Part shown: positions 41,982 to 49,913 of the stretch, piece by piece
How the letters are laid out: every line of letters starts with the position of its first letter
Numbering within the stretch: the first letter of the stretch is position 1
NCBI GenBank assembly: GCA_963711065.1
Contig: CAVQCO010000007.1
Span: forward strand, 1,227,770 to 1,291,769
DNA length: 64,000 nt
Origin: Bog-473 sp963711065
GTDB lineage: Bacteria; Actinomycetota; Acidimicrobiia; Acidimicrobiales; RAAP-2
Reading direction: 5' to 3'
Notes under the pieces: generated by a model
The model's input: only the letters and a program-made list of their open reading frames with translations
The model's database searches: none
Told to the model about the DNA's origin: nothing
Made by a program: the position numbers and the translations under genes

Positions 41982-44678
41982 ATGTCGGACGAAATCGAGG
42001 CAACGGAGGTGGAGGCCGTCGTCAGGCCCTCGTCTGCCGTCCCCGCCGCGGTGCCGGACGTCGTCGAAACGGGCCCCGAGCCGACCGCCCCCGCTCCCGC
42101 CCGGCTGAGCTGGGTCAGGATCGCGGCGATCTACGCCTACGGGGCGACGCTCGCGCTGGTCACGGTCGTACTCCTGGTCCGCGGCCCTCTCCACGGAGCA
42201 GGACCCGTTCGGGTCTTGATCCCCCAGCCCGCAATGTGCGCGGTGGTTGCCGTCGTGTGGGCGGCCGTGCTGTGGGCACCCGTGTCGATGCACCACCGCG
42301 GCAACACCTATCTCGTCGCGCTCGAGGACGTGCCGTTGCTCCTCGGGTTGGTCTTCTTGTCGCCCCCCCTCCTCGTGCTGGCCTCCGTCGTCGCCGCTGC
42401 CGTCGTCTTCTTCGTGAAGCAGCCCCCGTACAAGGCCTGCTTCAACGTTGCTGCAGGGGGACTCGGCGTGGCCATTGCGGAGGTGGTCTTCCGCGAGATC
42501 CTGCGAACGCACAGTGCCATCAGCCCCTGGGGCTGGGCGGCGGCCGTCGCCGCCCTGTGCGTCTTCGCCGTCGTCATGTACGTGCTGGTCTGGATCATGA
42601 TGAGGCTGCTCGGCCACGCCACCTCCGAGAGGCGCACCGGGCCCCAGCTCTTGGTCCACTCGATGATCACGGCAGCCAGCGTCTGTCTCGCGATCATCGT
42701 CTTCGACGCGGCCTGGATGAACCTGTGGGCCACGGTGCCGGTCCTTCTCGTCGGCGCCCTGGTCATTGCGGCGTACCGGGGCTACACACGACTCTCGCTC
42801 CGTTTCGCCTCGCTCCAGCGCTTGTACGACTTCAGTCGGGCACTGGGGACCGCGAACCTGGAACCCTCGTCCATGAGCCTGGAGGTCCTGAATCAGGTCT
42901 GCACGGTCATGCGCGCCCGCCGCGCCCAGCTCGTGCTCGCCGAGCCGTCGGGCATTCCGCGCCGGATTTCCTTGGACGACCATGGGCCCTCCGAGGTCGA
43001 GCTGATCAACCTCGACAGGTCGTCGATCGTCACCGAGGCCATAGAGAGCAACCACGCGTCGCGCCACACGACGTCGTCGCCACAGCTGAGGAGCAGTTAC
43101 GACCCGATCGCCGGGCGTTATGTCCACGCACTGGTGGCACCGCTCATGAACGAGAACACGGCGATCGGAGCCATCGTCGCCGTGGACCGCGACGAAGAGC
43201 TCGACGGCTTCGACGACGACGATCTCCGCCTCTTCGAGGCCCTCGTTGCACACGCCAGCGCCAACCTCGAACGCGCCCGTCTCGTCGAAGAGCTGCGGTT
43301 CGAGGTCGACAGCAAGTCCCACCAGGCGACCCACGACATGCTGACGGGTCTCCCCAACCGCATGCTGTTCCTCACCCGGGCCACCGCTGCACTCAACGAA
43401 AGCGCGGGCGTGACCATCGTCCTGTTGGACCTCGACCGCTTCAAGGACGTCAACGACACGCTCGGCCACACGATCGGAGACCGTCTCCTCTGCGAGGTCT
43501 CCGAACGCCTGCTGCGTGCGGTGGGCGACCAGGCCACGGTGGCTCGCCTCGGAGGGGACGAGTTCGCGCTCGTCATCTCCAACGTGACCGACCCTGAGCA
43601 GGCGATTGCCATGGTCAACGAGCTCAACGCCGAGCTGTCCCGCCCCATCGACATGGACGGACTGACGCTCGCCGTGACGGCCAGCGCCGGCATCGCGCTC
43701 GCACCCGAGCACGGTGACGACGTGGCGATCCTCCTCCAGAGGGCGGACATCGCCATGTACCTGGCCAAGGAACGCCGGAGCACGGTCGAGGTGTACTCGG
43801 TCGAGCACGACCGGAGCATGCGCCGCTGGCTGATGCTCGTCGGCCTGTTGACACACGCTCTGCAGACCAAGACGGAGCTGAGCGTGATGTACCAGCCGAT
43901 CGCCGACGTGCGATCTCGCAGCATCGTCCAGGTCGAGGCGCTGGCCCGATGGAACCATCCCGTCCACGGAGCGATTCCTCCGGAGGAGTTCATCGGTATC
44001 GCCGAACAGATGGGCCTGATCAGCCAGATCAGCGACTTCGTCCTCTCCGAGGCATGTGGGCAGCTGGCGAAGTGGCGTCAGGCAGGGATCGACATCGGCA
44101 TGGCGATCAACGTCTCCGGTCGCGAGCTCTCCGACGGCAGCCTGGTCGACCGGGTCTCGAGACACTTGCGGGCTCATGACCTCCCTCCCGATGTCCTGAC
44201 GCTCGAAGTCACCGAGACGGAGGTCATGAGCGATCTGACACAGGCGACCCTGGTGCTCGACCAACTCGCCGACCTTGGGATCCGTATCGGGATCGACGAC
44301 TACGGCACCGGCTATTCGTCGCTGGCCTATCTGCACCGCCTCCCCGTCCAGGAATTGAAGATCGACCGCTCCTTCGTCACCAACCTTCCCAACGAGATGA
44401 GCAATCGGATCATCGTTCGCTCCTCCATCGCCATGGCGCACTCACTCGGGCTCAGTGTCGTGGCCGAAGGAGCCGAGGACGAGGTCACGTGCGCCATGCT
44501 GGCCGACGCGGGATGCGACCAGATCCAGGGGTACTACCTGTCCAAGCCGAAGAAACCCGCGGAGCTCGAGCAGTGGCTCCTGCAAGGCGCCTCCCTCGAG
44601 TTCGCACCCCTGCGACCGAACCAGGTCGCGTCCGAGCAGGACTATCTGGTGCTCTCGCGGGGCGCCGGCGTCAGGTGA
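41982..44678 (+). CDS. Membrane GGDEF-EAL cyclic-di-GMP protein
   Basis: An 898-residue signalling protein from ATG 41982 (GTG 41928 is the alternative). Residues about 40-255 contain six or so membrane helices (IAAIYAYGATLALVTVVLLV onward), resembling an MASE-type sensor, then a GAF-like domain (SRALGTANLEPSSMSLEVL to LFEALVAHASANLERARLV). The GGDEF domain has an intact RLGGDEFALV but no RxxD inhibitory site. The EAL domain keeps VEALARW, INVSGREL, LEVTETEV, IDDYGTGYSSL, LKIDRSF and AEGAED, so it should hydrolyse c-di-GMP. Both making and breaking of the messenger are possible. It follows the propeller-SGNH gene; c-di-GMP often controls cell-surface traits, but a link is inference. Confidence 0.92.
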   Translation: MSDEIEATEVEAVVRPSSAVPAAVPDVVETGPEPTAPAPARLSWVRIAAIYAYGATLALVTVVLLVRGPLHGAGPVRVLIPQPAMCAVVAVVWAAVLWAPVSMHHRGNTYLVALEDVPLLLGLVFLSPPLLVLASVVAAAVVFFVKQPPYKACFNVAAGGLGVAIAEVVFREILRTHSAISPWGWAAAVAALCVFAVVMYVLVWIMMRLLGHATSERRTGPQLLVHSMITAASVCLAIIVFDAAWMNLWATVPVLLVGALVIAAYRGYTRLSLRFASLQRLYDFSRALGTANLEPSSMSLEVLNQVCTVMRARRAQLVLAEPSGIPRRISLDDHGPSEVELINLDRSSIVTEAIESNHASRHTTSSPQLRSSYDPIAGRYVHALVAPLMNENTAIGAIVAVDRDEELDGFDDDDLRLFEALVAHASANLERARLVEELRFEVDSKSHQATHDMLTGLPNRMLFLTRATAALNESAGVTIVLLDLDRFKDVNDTLGHTIGDRLLCEVSERLLRAVGDQATVARLGGDEFALVISNVTDPEQAIAMVNELNAELSRPIDMDGLTLAVTASAGIALAPEHGDDVAILLQRADIAMYLAKERRSTVEVYSVEHDRSMRRWLMLVGLLTHALQTKTELSVMYQPIADVRSRSIVQVEALARWNHPVHGAIPPEEFIGIAEQMGLISQISDFVLSEACGQLAKWRQAGIDIGMAINVSGRELSDGSLVDRVSRHLRAHDLPPDVLTLEVTETEVMSDLTQATLVLDQLADLGIRIGIDDYGTGYSSLAYLHRLPVQELKIDRSFVTNLPNEMSNRIIVRSSIAMAHSLGLSVVAEGAEDEVTCAMLADAGCDQIQGYYLSKPKKPAELEQWLLQGASLEFAPLRPNQVASEQDYLVLSRGAGVR

Positions 44679-44884
44679 GCTGGTAGTCACTCCGCTCCGC
44701 CCGGGTCGTGGAGCCTGAAGTCACGGCATCGGGTGGGCATCGCCCCACGAGCCGGAGTCGTCCCGACACCTCACACGCCCGGCCGTCCGTCACGCTCCCG
44801 GAGCACGAAATTTCCCTGACCGGAGGCTATGAGAGGCCATTGGTCACATCTTGTGCCAGTAGGCACAACGAACGCGCAAATGTT

Positions 44885-45006
44885 GGTTGCAATCCGGTTG
44901 CAACTTAGGCCTAGAATATTGAGCGCGGGGAATGGAAGGCGCCGGTAGCACGGAGTACAGCCCTCACATTCCCCCACCAGTACCGATGGTGATCGAAGGA
45001 GGTGGG
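44885..45006 (+). promoter_or_regulatory. Promoter and structured leader with competing hairpins
   Basis: GGTTGCAA is repeated at 44885-44892 and 44896-44903, followed by TAGAAT at 44912-44917, a possible -10. In the transcript GGGGAATG (44927-44934) can pair with CATTCCCC (44967-44974). The C-run and ACC that follow (44971-44978) can instead pair with GGTGGG (45001-45006), which is part of a strong ribosome-binding site AAGGAGGTGGG (44996-45006). The two pairings share 44971-44974 and exclude each other, as in riboswitches or attenuators. No known riboswitch class was recognised. Confidence 0.4.
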
Positions 45007-45011
45007 AGATA

Positions 45012-45135
45012 ATGGTTCGTTGTGGATGAACGAATCCAACGGCTAAGCGCCGTATGGAACAGCCTTTATCGCACCATTTCGCATCAGTACGGAGTGTTGC
45101 GATCTGAGTGTCGGCACGGCGGGTCGCCGCCTTGA
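45012..45135 (+). CDS. Possible small protein behind a strong ribosome-binding site
   Basis: The ATG at 45012 lies 9 bases after AAGGAGG but stops after five codons (MVRCG). An overlapping frame from GTG 45022 encodes 37 protein-like residues (DERIQRLSAVWNSLYRTISH, then QYGVLRSECRHGGSPP) ending at 45135. If one base is extra near 45018-45022 the two would be a single protein of about 40 residues; otherwise it is a leader peptide overlapping a second start. No known family. Confidence 0.35.
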
Positions 45136-45164
45136 GCGATTTTTTGTTTTTCGCGAGGGCGGCG
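45125..45164. other. Stem-loop with T-rich loop
   Basis: CGCCGCC (45125-45131) pairs with GGCGGCG (45158-45164), and inside it GCGA (45136-45139) pairs with TCGC (45151-45154). The loop is almost pure T (TTTTTTGTTTT). The T-run is in the loop, not after the stem, so it is not a normal terminator. It begins within the last codons of the small reading frame and lies about 95 bases before the MFS gene. Confidence 0.5.
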
Positions 45165-45259
45165 CCCGTCGTGTTTCGCGCCAGGGGGGACAGCACGGCA
45201 ATGACGGGTGTCGGTGACAACGGGCGTGGCGCTCACCGTGGGGGCAGGGCAAAAGACAG

Positions 45260-46561
45260 ATGAGAGTCCGTGGTCGCGGGCGGCACCGGCGACGACTCGG
45301 ACGCCCCTTCGCTCGGCTCTGGGTCGGATTCACCCTGGCCAGCTCCGGAGACGGAATGGTCTACGGAGCCGTGCCGCTTCTGGCGGTGGTCGTCAACCCA
45401 CATCCGCTGGCCGTCTCCGCCGTCGTCGCAGCAGACAGTCTTCCCTGGCTTCTCCTTGCTCTGCCGGCCGGTGCGTTCGCGGACCGGTTCGAACGCGGTC
45501 CGGTGATGGCTCTCGCGAACATCTCGCGGGCGGCCGCGATCTTGGCGGCCGCGGTCCTGGTGGCGACCGACCACATGACGCTGGCCTTGCTGATCATCAT
45601 CGTGCTCGTCAACGCCGGTGCGCGGGCGACGTATTACTCGTCCCTCCAAGCAATGGTCCCCGAGCTCGTCAAAGACGATGCTCTCGAGCGCGCCAACGGC
45701 GTCCTGACGGGCACCGAGGCGGGTGCGGAGTATCTCGCAGGGCCGGTGGCCGGAACGACGCTCTTCGCAGCGAGCCAGTCGGCGCCGTTCTTCGCAGACG
45801 CCATCGTCCTCGTGGCGTCGTGCATCCCCTTCGTGCACTTCCGCTCGAAGGCCGCCGCACCCGCAGAGACCTCGAATTCGGTGTGGGAGGGGGTCCGGCT
45901 CCTGTTCGCCGACCGGCGCCTGCGGGTCCTCGTCCTGATGGTCGCCTGTCTCTCCCTCTTCCAAGGCATGGAGGGCGGTGTCCTGGTGCTGCTCGCCACG
46001 ACCAAGTGGGGGGTGCGAGAAGGCGCCTATGGCCTGTTCCTCGCCGCCGCCGCCGTGGGGAGCCTCCTGGGGAGCGCCCTGGCGGACGGCCGGGTGCGGC
46101 GCTTCGGCAGCGCCCGCACCCTCCTCGGTGCGGCGGTGGTCTCCGGCGTCGGCTACCTGATCATGGCCTCGGCGCACAGCTGGGTCGTGGCCGGTCCCGC
46201 CTTCGCGCTGGTGGGCCTCGCCGTCACCGTGATCACCGTCGTCGCGGTCTCGCTCCGCCAGCGGTTGACCCCGAGCCACTTGATGGGGCGGGTCGGCAGC
46301 GCCTGGCGCGGCATCGTCTGGGGCGCCGCGCCGGTCGGGGCGCTGGCCGCGGGGGGCGTGGCGACGATCGGGGGGCTCCGGTTGCCGTTGGTACTGGCGG
46401 GCCTGCTCCAGTGCGCGGTGGCGCTCGTGTTCGCCCGCCCGCTCATGAGGAGCACCCGGACCGATGGCCCCACCGAGGAGGACAACAAGCCCACCAGCCA
46501 CCTGGTCGAATTGCCCGTGAGGACCGAAAGCGCGCCCGCGGGTTTCGTGGACCCTGAGTGA
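45260..46561 (+). CDS. Major facilitator superfamily transporter
   Basis: A 433-residue membrane protein with 10-12 predicted helices. Family marks: LWVGFTLASSGDGMVYGAVPLLA (helix 1), the loop 2-3 signature PAGAFADRFERGPVM, and the middle loop (RSKAAAPAETSNSVWEGVRLL). The N-terminal half resembles the MFS_3/enterobactin-exporter-like group that extrudes drugs or siderophores. The structured leader 44885-45164 lies upstream and may control it. The stop overlaps the next gene start (GTGA). Confidence 0.85.
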   Translation: MRVRGRGRHRRRLGRPFARLWVGFTLASSGDGMVYGAVPLLAVVVNPHPLAVSAVVAADSLPWLLLALPAGAFADRFERGPVMALANISRAAAILAAAVLVATDHMTLALLIIIVLVNAGARATYYSSLQAMVPELVKDDALERANGVLTGTEAGAEYLAGPVAGTTLFAASQSAPFFADAIVLVASCIPFVHFRSKAAAPAETSNSVWEGVRLLFADRRLRVLVLMVACLSLFQGMEGGVLVLLATTKWGVREGAYGLFLAAAAVGSLLGSALADGRVRRFGSARTLLGAAVVSGVGYLIMASAHSWVVAGPAFALVGLAVTVITVVAVSLRQRLTPSHLMGRVGSAWRGIVWGAAPVGALAAGGVATIGGLRLPLVLAGLLQCAVALVFARPLMRSTRTDGPTEEDNKPTSHLVELPVRTESAPAGFVDPE

Positions 46562-47235
46562 CACCCACCACCATCGCCCACCGGGGTGACCCGGTCGGCC
46601 AGCGGGAGAACACGCTGCCCGCCTTCGCCGCCGCGCTCGCCCTCGGCGCCGACATGGTCGAGCTCGACCTGCGCCGCACGCGCGACGGCGAGATCGTCGT
46701 GCTGCACGATCAGTCCCTGCGGCGGCTCTGGGGCGTCGACGCCTCGGTGGGCGACCTCGATCTGGCCGAGGTGGCCGCGATCGGGCGGGGCGACGTCCGC
46801 ATCCCGACACTGCGTGACGTCCTGGCCACCATCGGCGCGCCGCTGATGATCGACTTCACCCGGCGCGAGGTCGTCCCGGGAGCACTCGACGTGGTGCTCG
46901 AGGCCGGCGCGCTGGAGCGCTCGCTCTTCGTCACGGGGAACGTGGAGGCCCTCCGGCTGTTGCGGGGCCTCTCGTCCGACGCCCGTCTCGGCGTGACCTG
47001 GGTGGACGGACCCGCACCTCCCCTCACGCTGCTCCATGAGCTGGGTGCCGAGTACTGGAACCCGATGTTCGGGCTGGTGACGCCCGAGGGCGTGTCGGCC
47101 GTGCACGGTGCCGGGCGGAACGTGTCGACCTGGACGGTGGACGACGCCGGAGACATGGCGCGGGTGACGGAGGCGGGCGCGGATGCCGTGGTGAGCAACC
47201 GGATCGCAGATCTGGTGCAATTCCTGCGGGGCTGA
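46558..47235 (+). CDS. Glycerophosphodiester phosphodiesterase
   Basis: A 225-residue GDPD enzyme that splits glycerophosphodiesters into glycerol-3-phosphate and an alcohol. Motifs: IAHRGDPVGQRENTLPAF (catalytic His, Arg, Glu, Asn), MVELDLRRTRDGEIVVLHD (metal Glu and Asp, second catalytic His). The second half completes the TIM barrel (VNTWT-like VSTWTVDDAGDM, then GADAVVSNRIADL). The GTG start overlaps the MFS stop, so the transporter and this enzyme are coupled. Cytosolic, no signal peptide. Confidence 0.92.
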   Translation: MTPTTIAHRGDPVGQRENTLPAFAAALALGADMVELDLRRTRDGEIVVLHDQSLRRLWGVDASVGDLDLAEVAAIGRGDVRIPTLRDVLATIGAPLMIDFTRREVVPGALDVVLEAGALERSLFVTGNVEALRLLRGLSSDARLGVTWVDGPAPPLTLLHELGAEYWNPMFGLVTPEGVSAVHGAGRNVSTWTVDDAGDMARVTEAGADAVVSNRIADLVQFLRG

Positions 47236-47276
47236 GACCGGCGGGTGCTCCCCGTCTCCGTTACCATCCACGGCGC

Positions 47277-48098
47277 ATGAGCACCGCGCGCAACGGGGAC
47301 GTCGAGATCTACTACGAGTCGTTCGGCGAGACCGACCGTCCGACGCTCCTGTTGGTGAACGGCCTCGGATCGCAGTGCATCAACTACGACGTCGCGTGGT
47401 GCCAGATGTTCTGCGACGAGGGCTACCGGGTGGTCCGCTTCGACAACCGTGACGTCGGGCTGTCCACCAAACGGGCGCACGCCGACTACGCGCTGACGGA
47501 CATGGCCGAGGACGCCGTCGCCGTCCTCGACGCGATCGGCGCCGAGAAGGCACACGTCATGGGGTGCTCCATGGGCGGCATGGTCGTGCAGCGGCTGGCG
47601 ATCGAGCACCCCGACCGCCTGCTCACCATGACATCGGTGATGTCCCGCACCGGGGAACCCGGTTCGGGCGACAGCTCACCGGAGGCCCTCGCCTTCCTGA
47701 TGGCGCCGCCACCGGCCGCGAGACCGGCGTACGTCGAGCACCAGGTCGCCGCGCTGCGGGTCTACGGCTCCAAGCCCGAGTGGCTCGACGAGGACCTGAT
47801 CCGCGCCCGTGCCGGCGCCGCCTACGACCGCTGCTTCTGCCCGGAGGGGATCGTTCGCCAGATGAAGGCCGTGGGGAGGGACGGCTCCCGGGCGGACGAG
47901 TTGACCCGGGTCGACCTGCCGGTGCTCGTGCTGCACGGGAGCCGGGACACGCTCATCGACCCCAGCGGGGGCCGTCGCACGGCCGAGCTCATCCCGGGTG
48001 CGCGCTACGTCGAGTTCGAGGGCATGGGCCACGACTACCCGCCCGCCGTCTGGGGCCAGTGGGTCGCCACCTGGAGCGGTTTCGCCCGCAGCGCATGA
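47277..48098 (+). CDS. Alpha/beta hydrolase
   Basis: A 273-residue hydrolase with the nucleophile elbow GCSMGGMV (Ser about residue 100), the oxyanion segment LLVNGLGSQ, the acid in LPVLVLHGSRDTLIDP and the catalytic His in FEGMGHDYP. RFDNRDVGLS is common in the group of haloalkane, epoxide and ester hydrolases. The preceding GDPD gene is 40 bases upstream and the next small gene overlaps by 4 bases. Substrate unknown. Confidence 0.88.
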   Translation: MSTARNGDVEIYYESFGETDRPTLLLVNGLGSQCINYDVAWCQMFCDEGYRVVRFDNRDVGLSTKRAHADYALTDMAEDAVAVLDAIGAEKAHVMGCSMGGMVVQRLAIEHPDRLLTMTSVMSRTGEPGSGDSSPEALAFLMAPPPAARPAYVEHQVAALRVYGSKPEWLDEDLIRARAGAAYDRCFCPEGIVRQMKAVGRDGSRADELTRVDLPVLVLHGSRDTLIDPSGGRRTAELIPGARYVEFEGMGHDYPPAVWGQWVATWSGFARSA

Positions 48099-48292
48099 CC
48101 GACCCGGCGGCGGACTTCCCCACGGGCATCGGTGCCCCCGCCACCCGGGCCCTGCTGGGAGCGGGCTACACCCGGCTCAGCGAACTGGCCGGCGTGCCCG
48201 TGGCCGAGCTGAAGAAGCTGCACGGCATGGGGCCCAAGGCGTTGCGCATCCTCCAGGAGGAGCTCGAAGCAGCCGGCCAGTCACTCGGGTAG
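48095..48292 (+). CDS. Small helix-hairpin-helix protein
   Basis: A 65-residue protein; ATG overlaps the hydrolase TGA (ATGA). It is essentially one helix-hairpin-helix pair: IGAPATRALLGAGYTRLSEL then VAELKKLHGMGPKALRILQE, the GxGxxA pattern used for non-specific DNA binding and seen in the C-terminal domain of RNA polymerase alpha and in DUF4332-like proteins. Function unknown; translational coupling to a hydrolase gene is notable. Confidence 0.75.
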   Translation: MTDPAADFPTGIGAPATRALLGAGYTRLSELAGVPVAELKKLHGMGPKALRILQEELEAAGQSLG

Positions 48293-48328
48293 CCCGCGCC
48301 CGGGAGGCGGCGGTTCCCCGCTCGTCGC

Positions 48329-48703
48329 TCAGCCGCCGGCGTCGTCGAGCAGACCGAGCAGCCATCCGGGGCTCGCCACGCCCGCACCGAGCGCGGCGGC
48401 TCGTCGGCGCAGGGCGCGGTCGGCCGACACGAGCGTCACCGGCCCGTCCGCCTCGGCGATCACCGCAACGAGGGTGTCGTCGCCGCTGCGGGGCACGTGC
48501 ACGACGCTGACCCCGCCGGCGTCGCCCGGCTCGGCGCCGGCGCGCGCCTTCCCCTCGAGCACCACCACGACCGGGTCGCGGAGGCGCCCCGCCCTCACCG
48601 CCGCCTGCACGTGCTGAAGGAGTGCCCGGGCCGCTCCCGGGCGGTCGCGCCACCAGCCGTCGGGGCGGGACCCGACCACGTTGGCGGCGTCGACGAGCAG
48701 CAC
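48329..48703 (-). CDS. NYN/PIN-like domain protein
   Basis: A 124-residue protein starting MLLVDAANVVGSRPDGWWRD, the first acidic strand of the NYN (YacP-like PIN) nuclease fold. Further conserved acids are in VPRSGDDTLVAVIAE and VTLVSADRALRRRAAALG, together forming a probable metal site. Such proteins are predicted RNases in RNA processing. It converges with the helix-hairpin-helix gene. Catalytic activity is inferred only from the fold. Confidence 0.75.
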   Translation of the reverse strand: MLLVDAANVVGSRPDGWWRDRPGAARALLQHVQAAVRAGRLRDPVVVVLEGKARAGAEPGDAGGVSVVHVPRSGDDTLVAVIAEADGPVTLVSADRALRRRAAALGAGVASPGWLLGLLDDAGG

Positions 48704-48746
48704 TCACCCCAGTCTGCCCGCCGCTCGGGGCGGGCCGGGGCATCGC

Positions 48747-49109
48747 CTACCAGGCGTCGAGCGTCTGGGAGTGGAAGTCGATGATGGCCAGGAGGTCGCC
48801 GAGGCGGCCGACGACCATGTCGGTGTCCGCCGCGGAGTCGGTGATCGCCCACTGCGCGGTGAGCGCCACCTCGGCACAGGTGCTCAACATGAGCGCGACA
48901 CGCCCGCCGAGCTCCTGATCCGGGCACGGGTTGGCCGCCGTCCACACCGTCGCTTCCCGGGTGGCGACCTCGAGCTGGTCCGCCGCGGCCAGCATCGTGA
49001 TGTCGTTGAGACTGATGGAGGCCGAGAAGCGGGTCTCCGCGCCCGTCACGCGTCCGAGGACGGCGCTTGCCCTGAGGAGCCAGTGCTGTGCGGTCGAGTC
49101 TCTGTCCAT
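48747..49109 (-). CDS. Small helical protein of unknown function
   Basis: From the ATG at 49109 (MDRDSTAQHWLLRASAVL) 120 residues, mainly alpha-helical and acidic, ending NDWA-like IIDFHSQTLDAW. Two cysteines (NPCPDQ, STCAEV). No motif was recognised, and the start lacks a good ribosome-binding site, so it may be shorter. It lies 43 bases upstream of the NYN gene on the same strand and could be co-transcribed with it. Confidence 0.5.
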   Translation of the reverse strand: MDRDSTAQHWLLRASAVLGRVTGAETRFSASISLNDITMLAAADQLEVATREATVWTAANPCPDQELGGRVALMLSTCAEVALTAQWAITDSAADTDMVVGRLGDLLAIIDFHSQTLDAW

Positions 49110-49313
49110 GGTCGAAAGGGGCGGGAAGACCCATCGAGACCCGCCCGTGAGCCGGTTCCCGCCTACCGCGATTCTGGCGAGAACGGGCGTCGCCCCATAG
49201 AGCCGTTCGGACCCTCGGGCGCACAACGGCGTCACAACTAAGTGGGTGCCGATGGACGCCGCCCGTCCGATCGCCACCCGGCCGGGCGGACGGTCACCGG
49301 TAACGTGGCGCCG

Positions 49314-49892
49314 ATGCCCTTCTTCGAGCCGCTCCCCCCGCCGCCTCCGCCCCGGGAGCAGGCCTGGGGTCCACCGGTCTGGGACCGGCCGTCCGAGGGC
49401 GTCGTGCCCGGTGTCCTCGCGGTCAATGCCCTGCTGCACGAGGGCGAGGACGCCGCGGTGGCCGTCGACCGCCTCGACGTGTACCCGAACGGCTTCACCG
49501 TGAGCCTGCTCATCCTCTTCGATCCGCACAGACCGCGAGAGGCGGCGGCACAGCTGCATCAAGCCGGCCGGCCCATGTTCATGTGGCCGCGCGTCGGCGT
49601 GCGCTTCGCCGACGGCAGGACGGCGGGGCGGTCCCCGGGTTTTGGCGCGGCACAGCACTTGCGCAAGGACGAGCACGGCATCCCCCTCGAGCCGGTCGTG
49701 AGGATGACGGGCGGCGGGGGTGGCGGCAGCAGCGGCTGGCGGACGTCGGCGTGGGTCTTCCCGCTGCCGCCCGACGGACCGCTCGAGATCTACGTGGGCC
49801 TGGGGACCGAGACACCCGTCGAGGCCGGCGTCACGCTCGACGGGTCCGCCGTGCGGGCTGCGTCCGGGCAGGCGAAAGTCGTCTGGATCTAG
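49314..49892 (+). CDS. Hypothetical protein
   Basis: A 192-residue protein from ATG 49314, beginning with a Pro-rich head (MPFFEPLPPPPPPREQ). The rest is beta-rich with alternating hydrophobics (LDVYPNGFTVSLLILFDP, RVGVRFADGRTAG, SAWVFPLPPDGPLEIYVGLG) and a Gly-run linker (GGGGGGSSG). It looks like a small immunoglobulin-like or C2-like fold but no family was recognised. It converges with rnj. Confidence 0.6.
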   Translation: MPFFEPLPPPPPPREQAWGPPVWDRPSEGVVPGVLAVNALLHEGEDAAVAVDRLDVYPNGFTVSLLILFDPHRPREAAAQLHQAGRPMFMWPRVGVRFADGRTAGRSPGFGAAQHLRKDEHGIPLEPVVRMTGGGGGGSSGWRTSAWVFPLPPDGPLEIYVGLGTETPVEAGVTLDGSAVRAASGQAKVVWI

Positions 49893-49913
49893 GCCGGCCA
49901 GACCACCGACGAC

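Noticed and set aside
45125..45164. Rho-independent terminator
   Set aside because: The T-run is in the loop and not behind the stem on either strand.
44771..45220. 149-codon minus-strand frame opposite the structured leader
   Set aside because: No family signature, cysteines scattered at random, and the opposite strand has a better ribosome-binding site and structure. Treated as chance.
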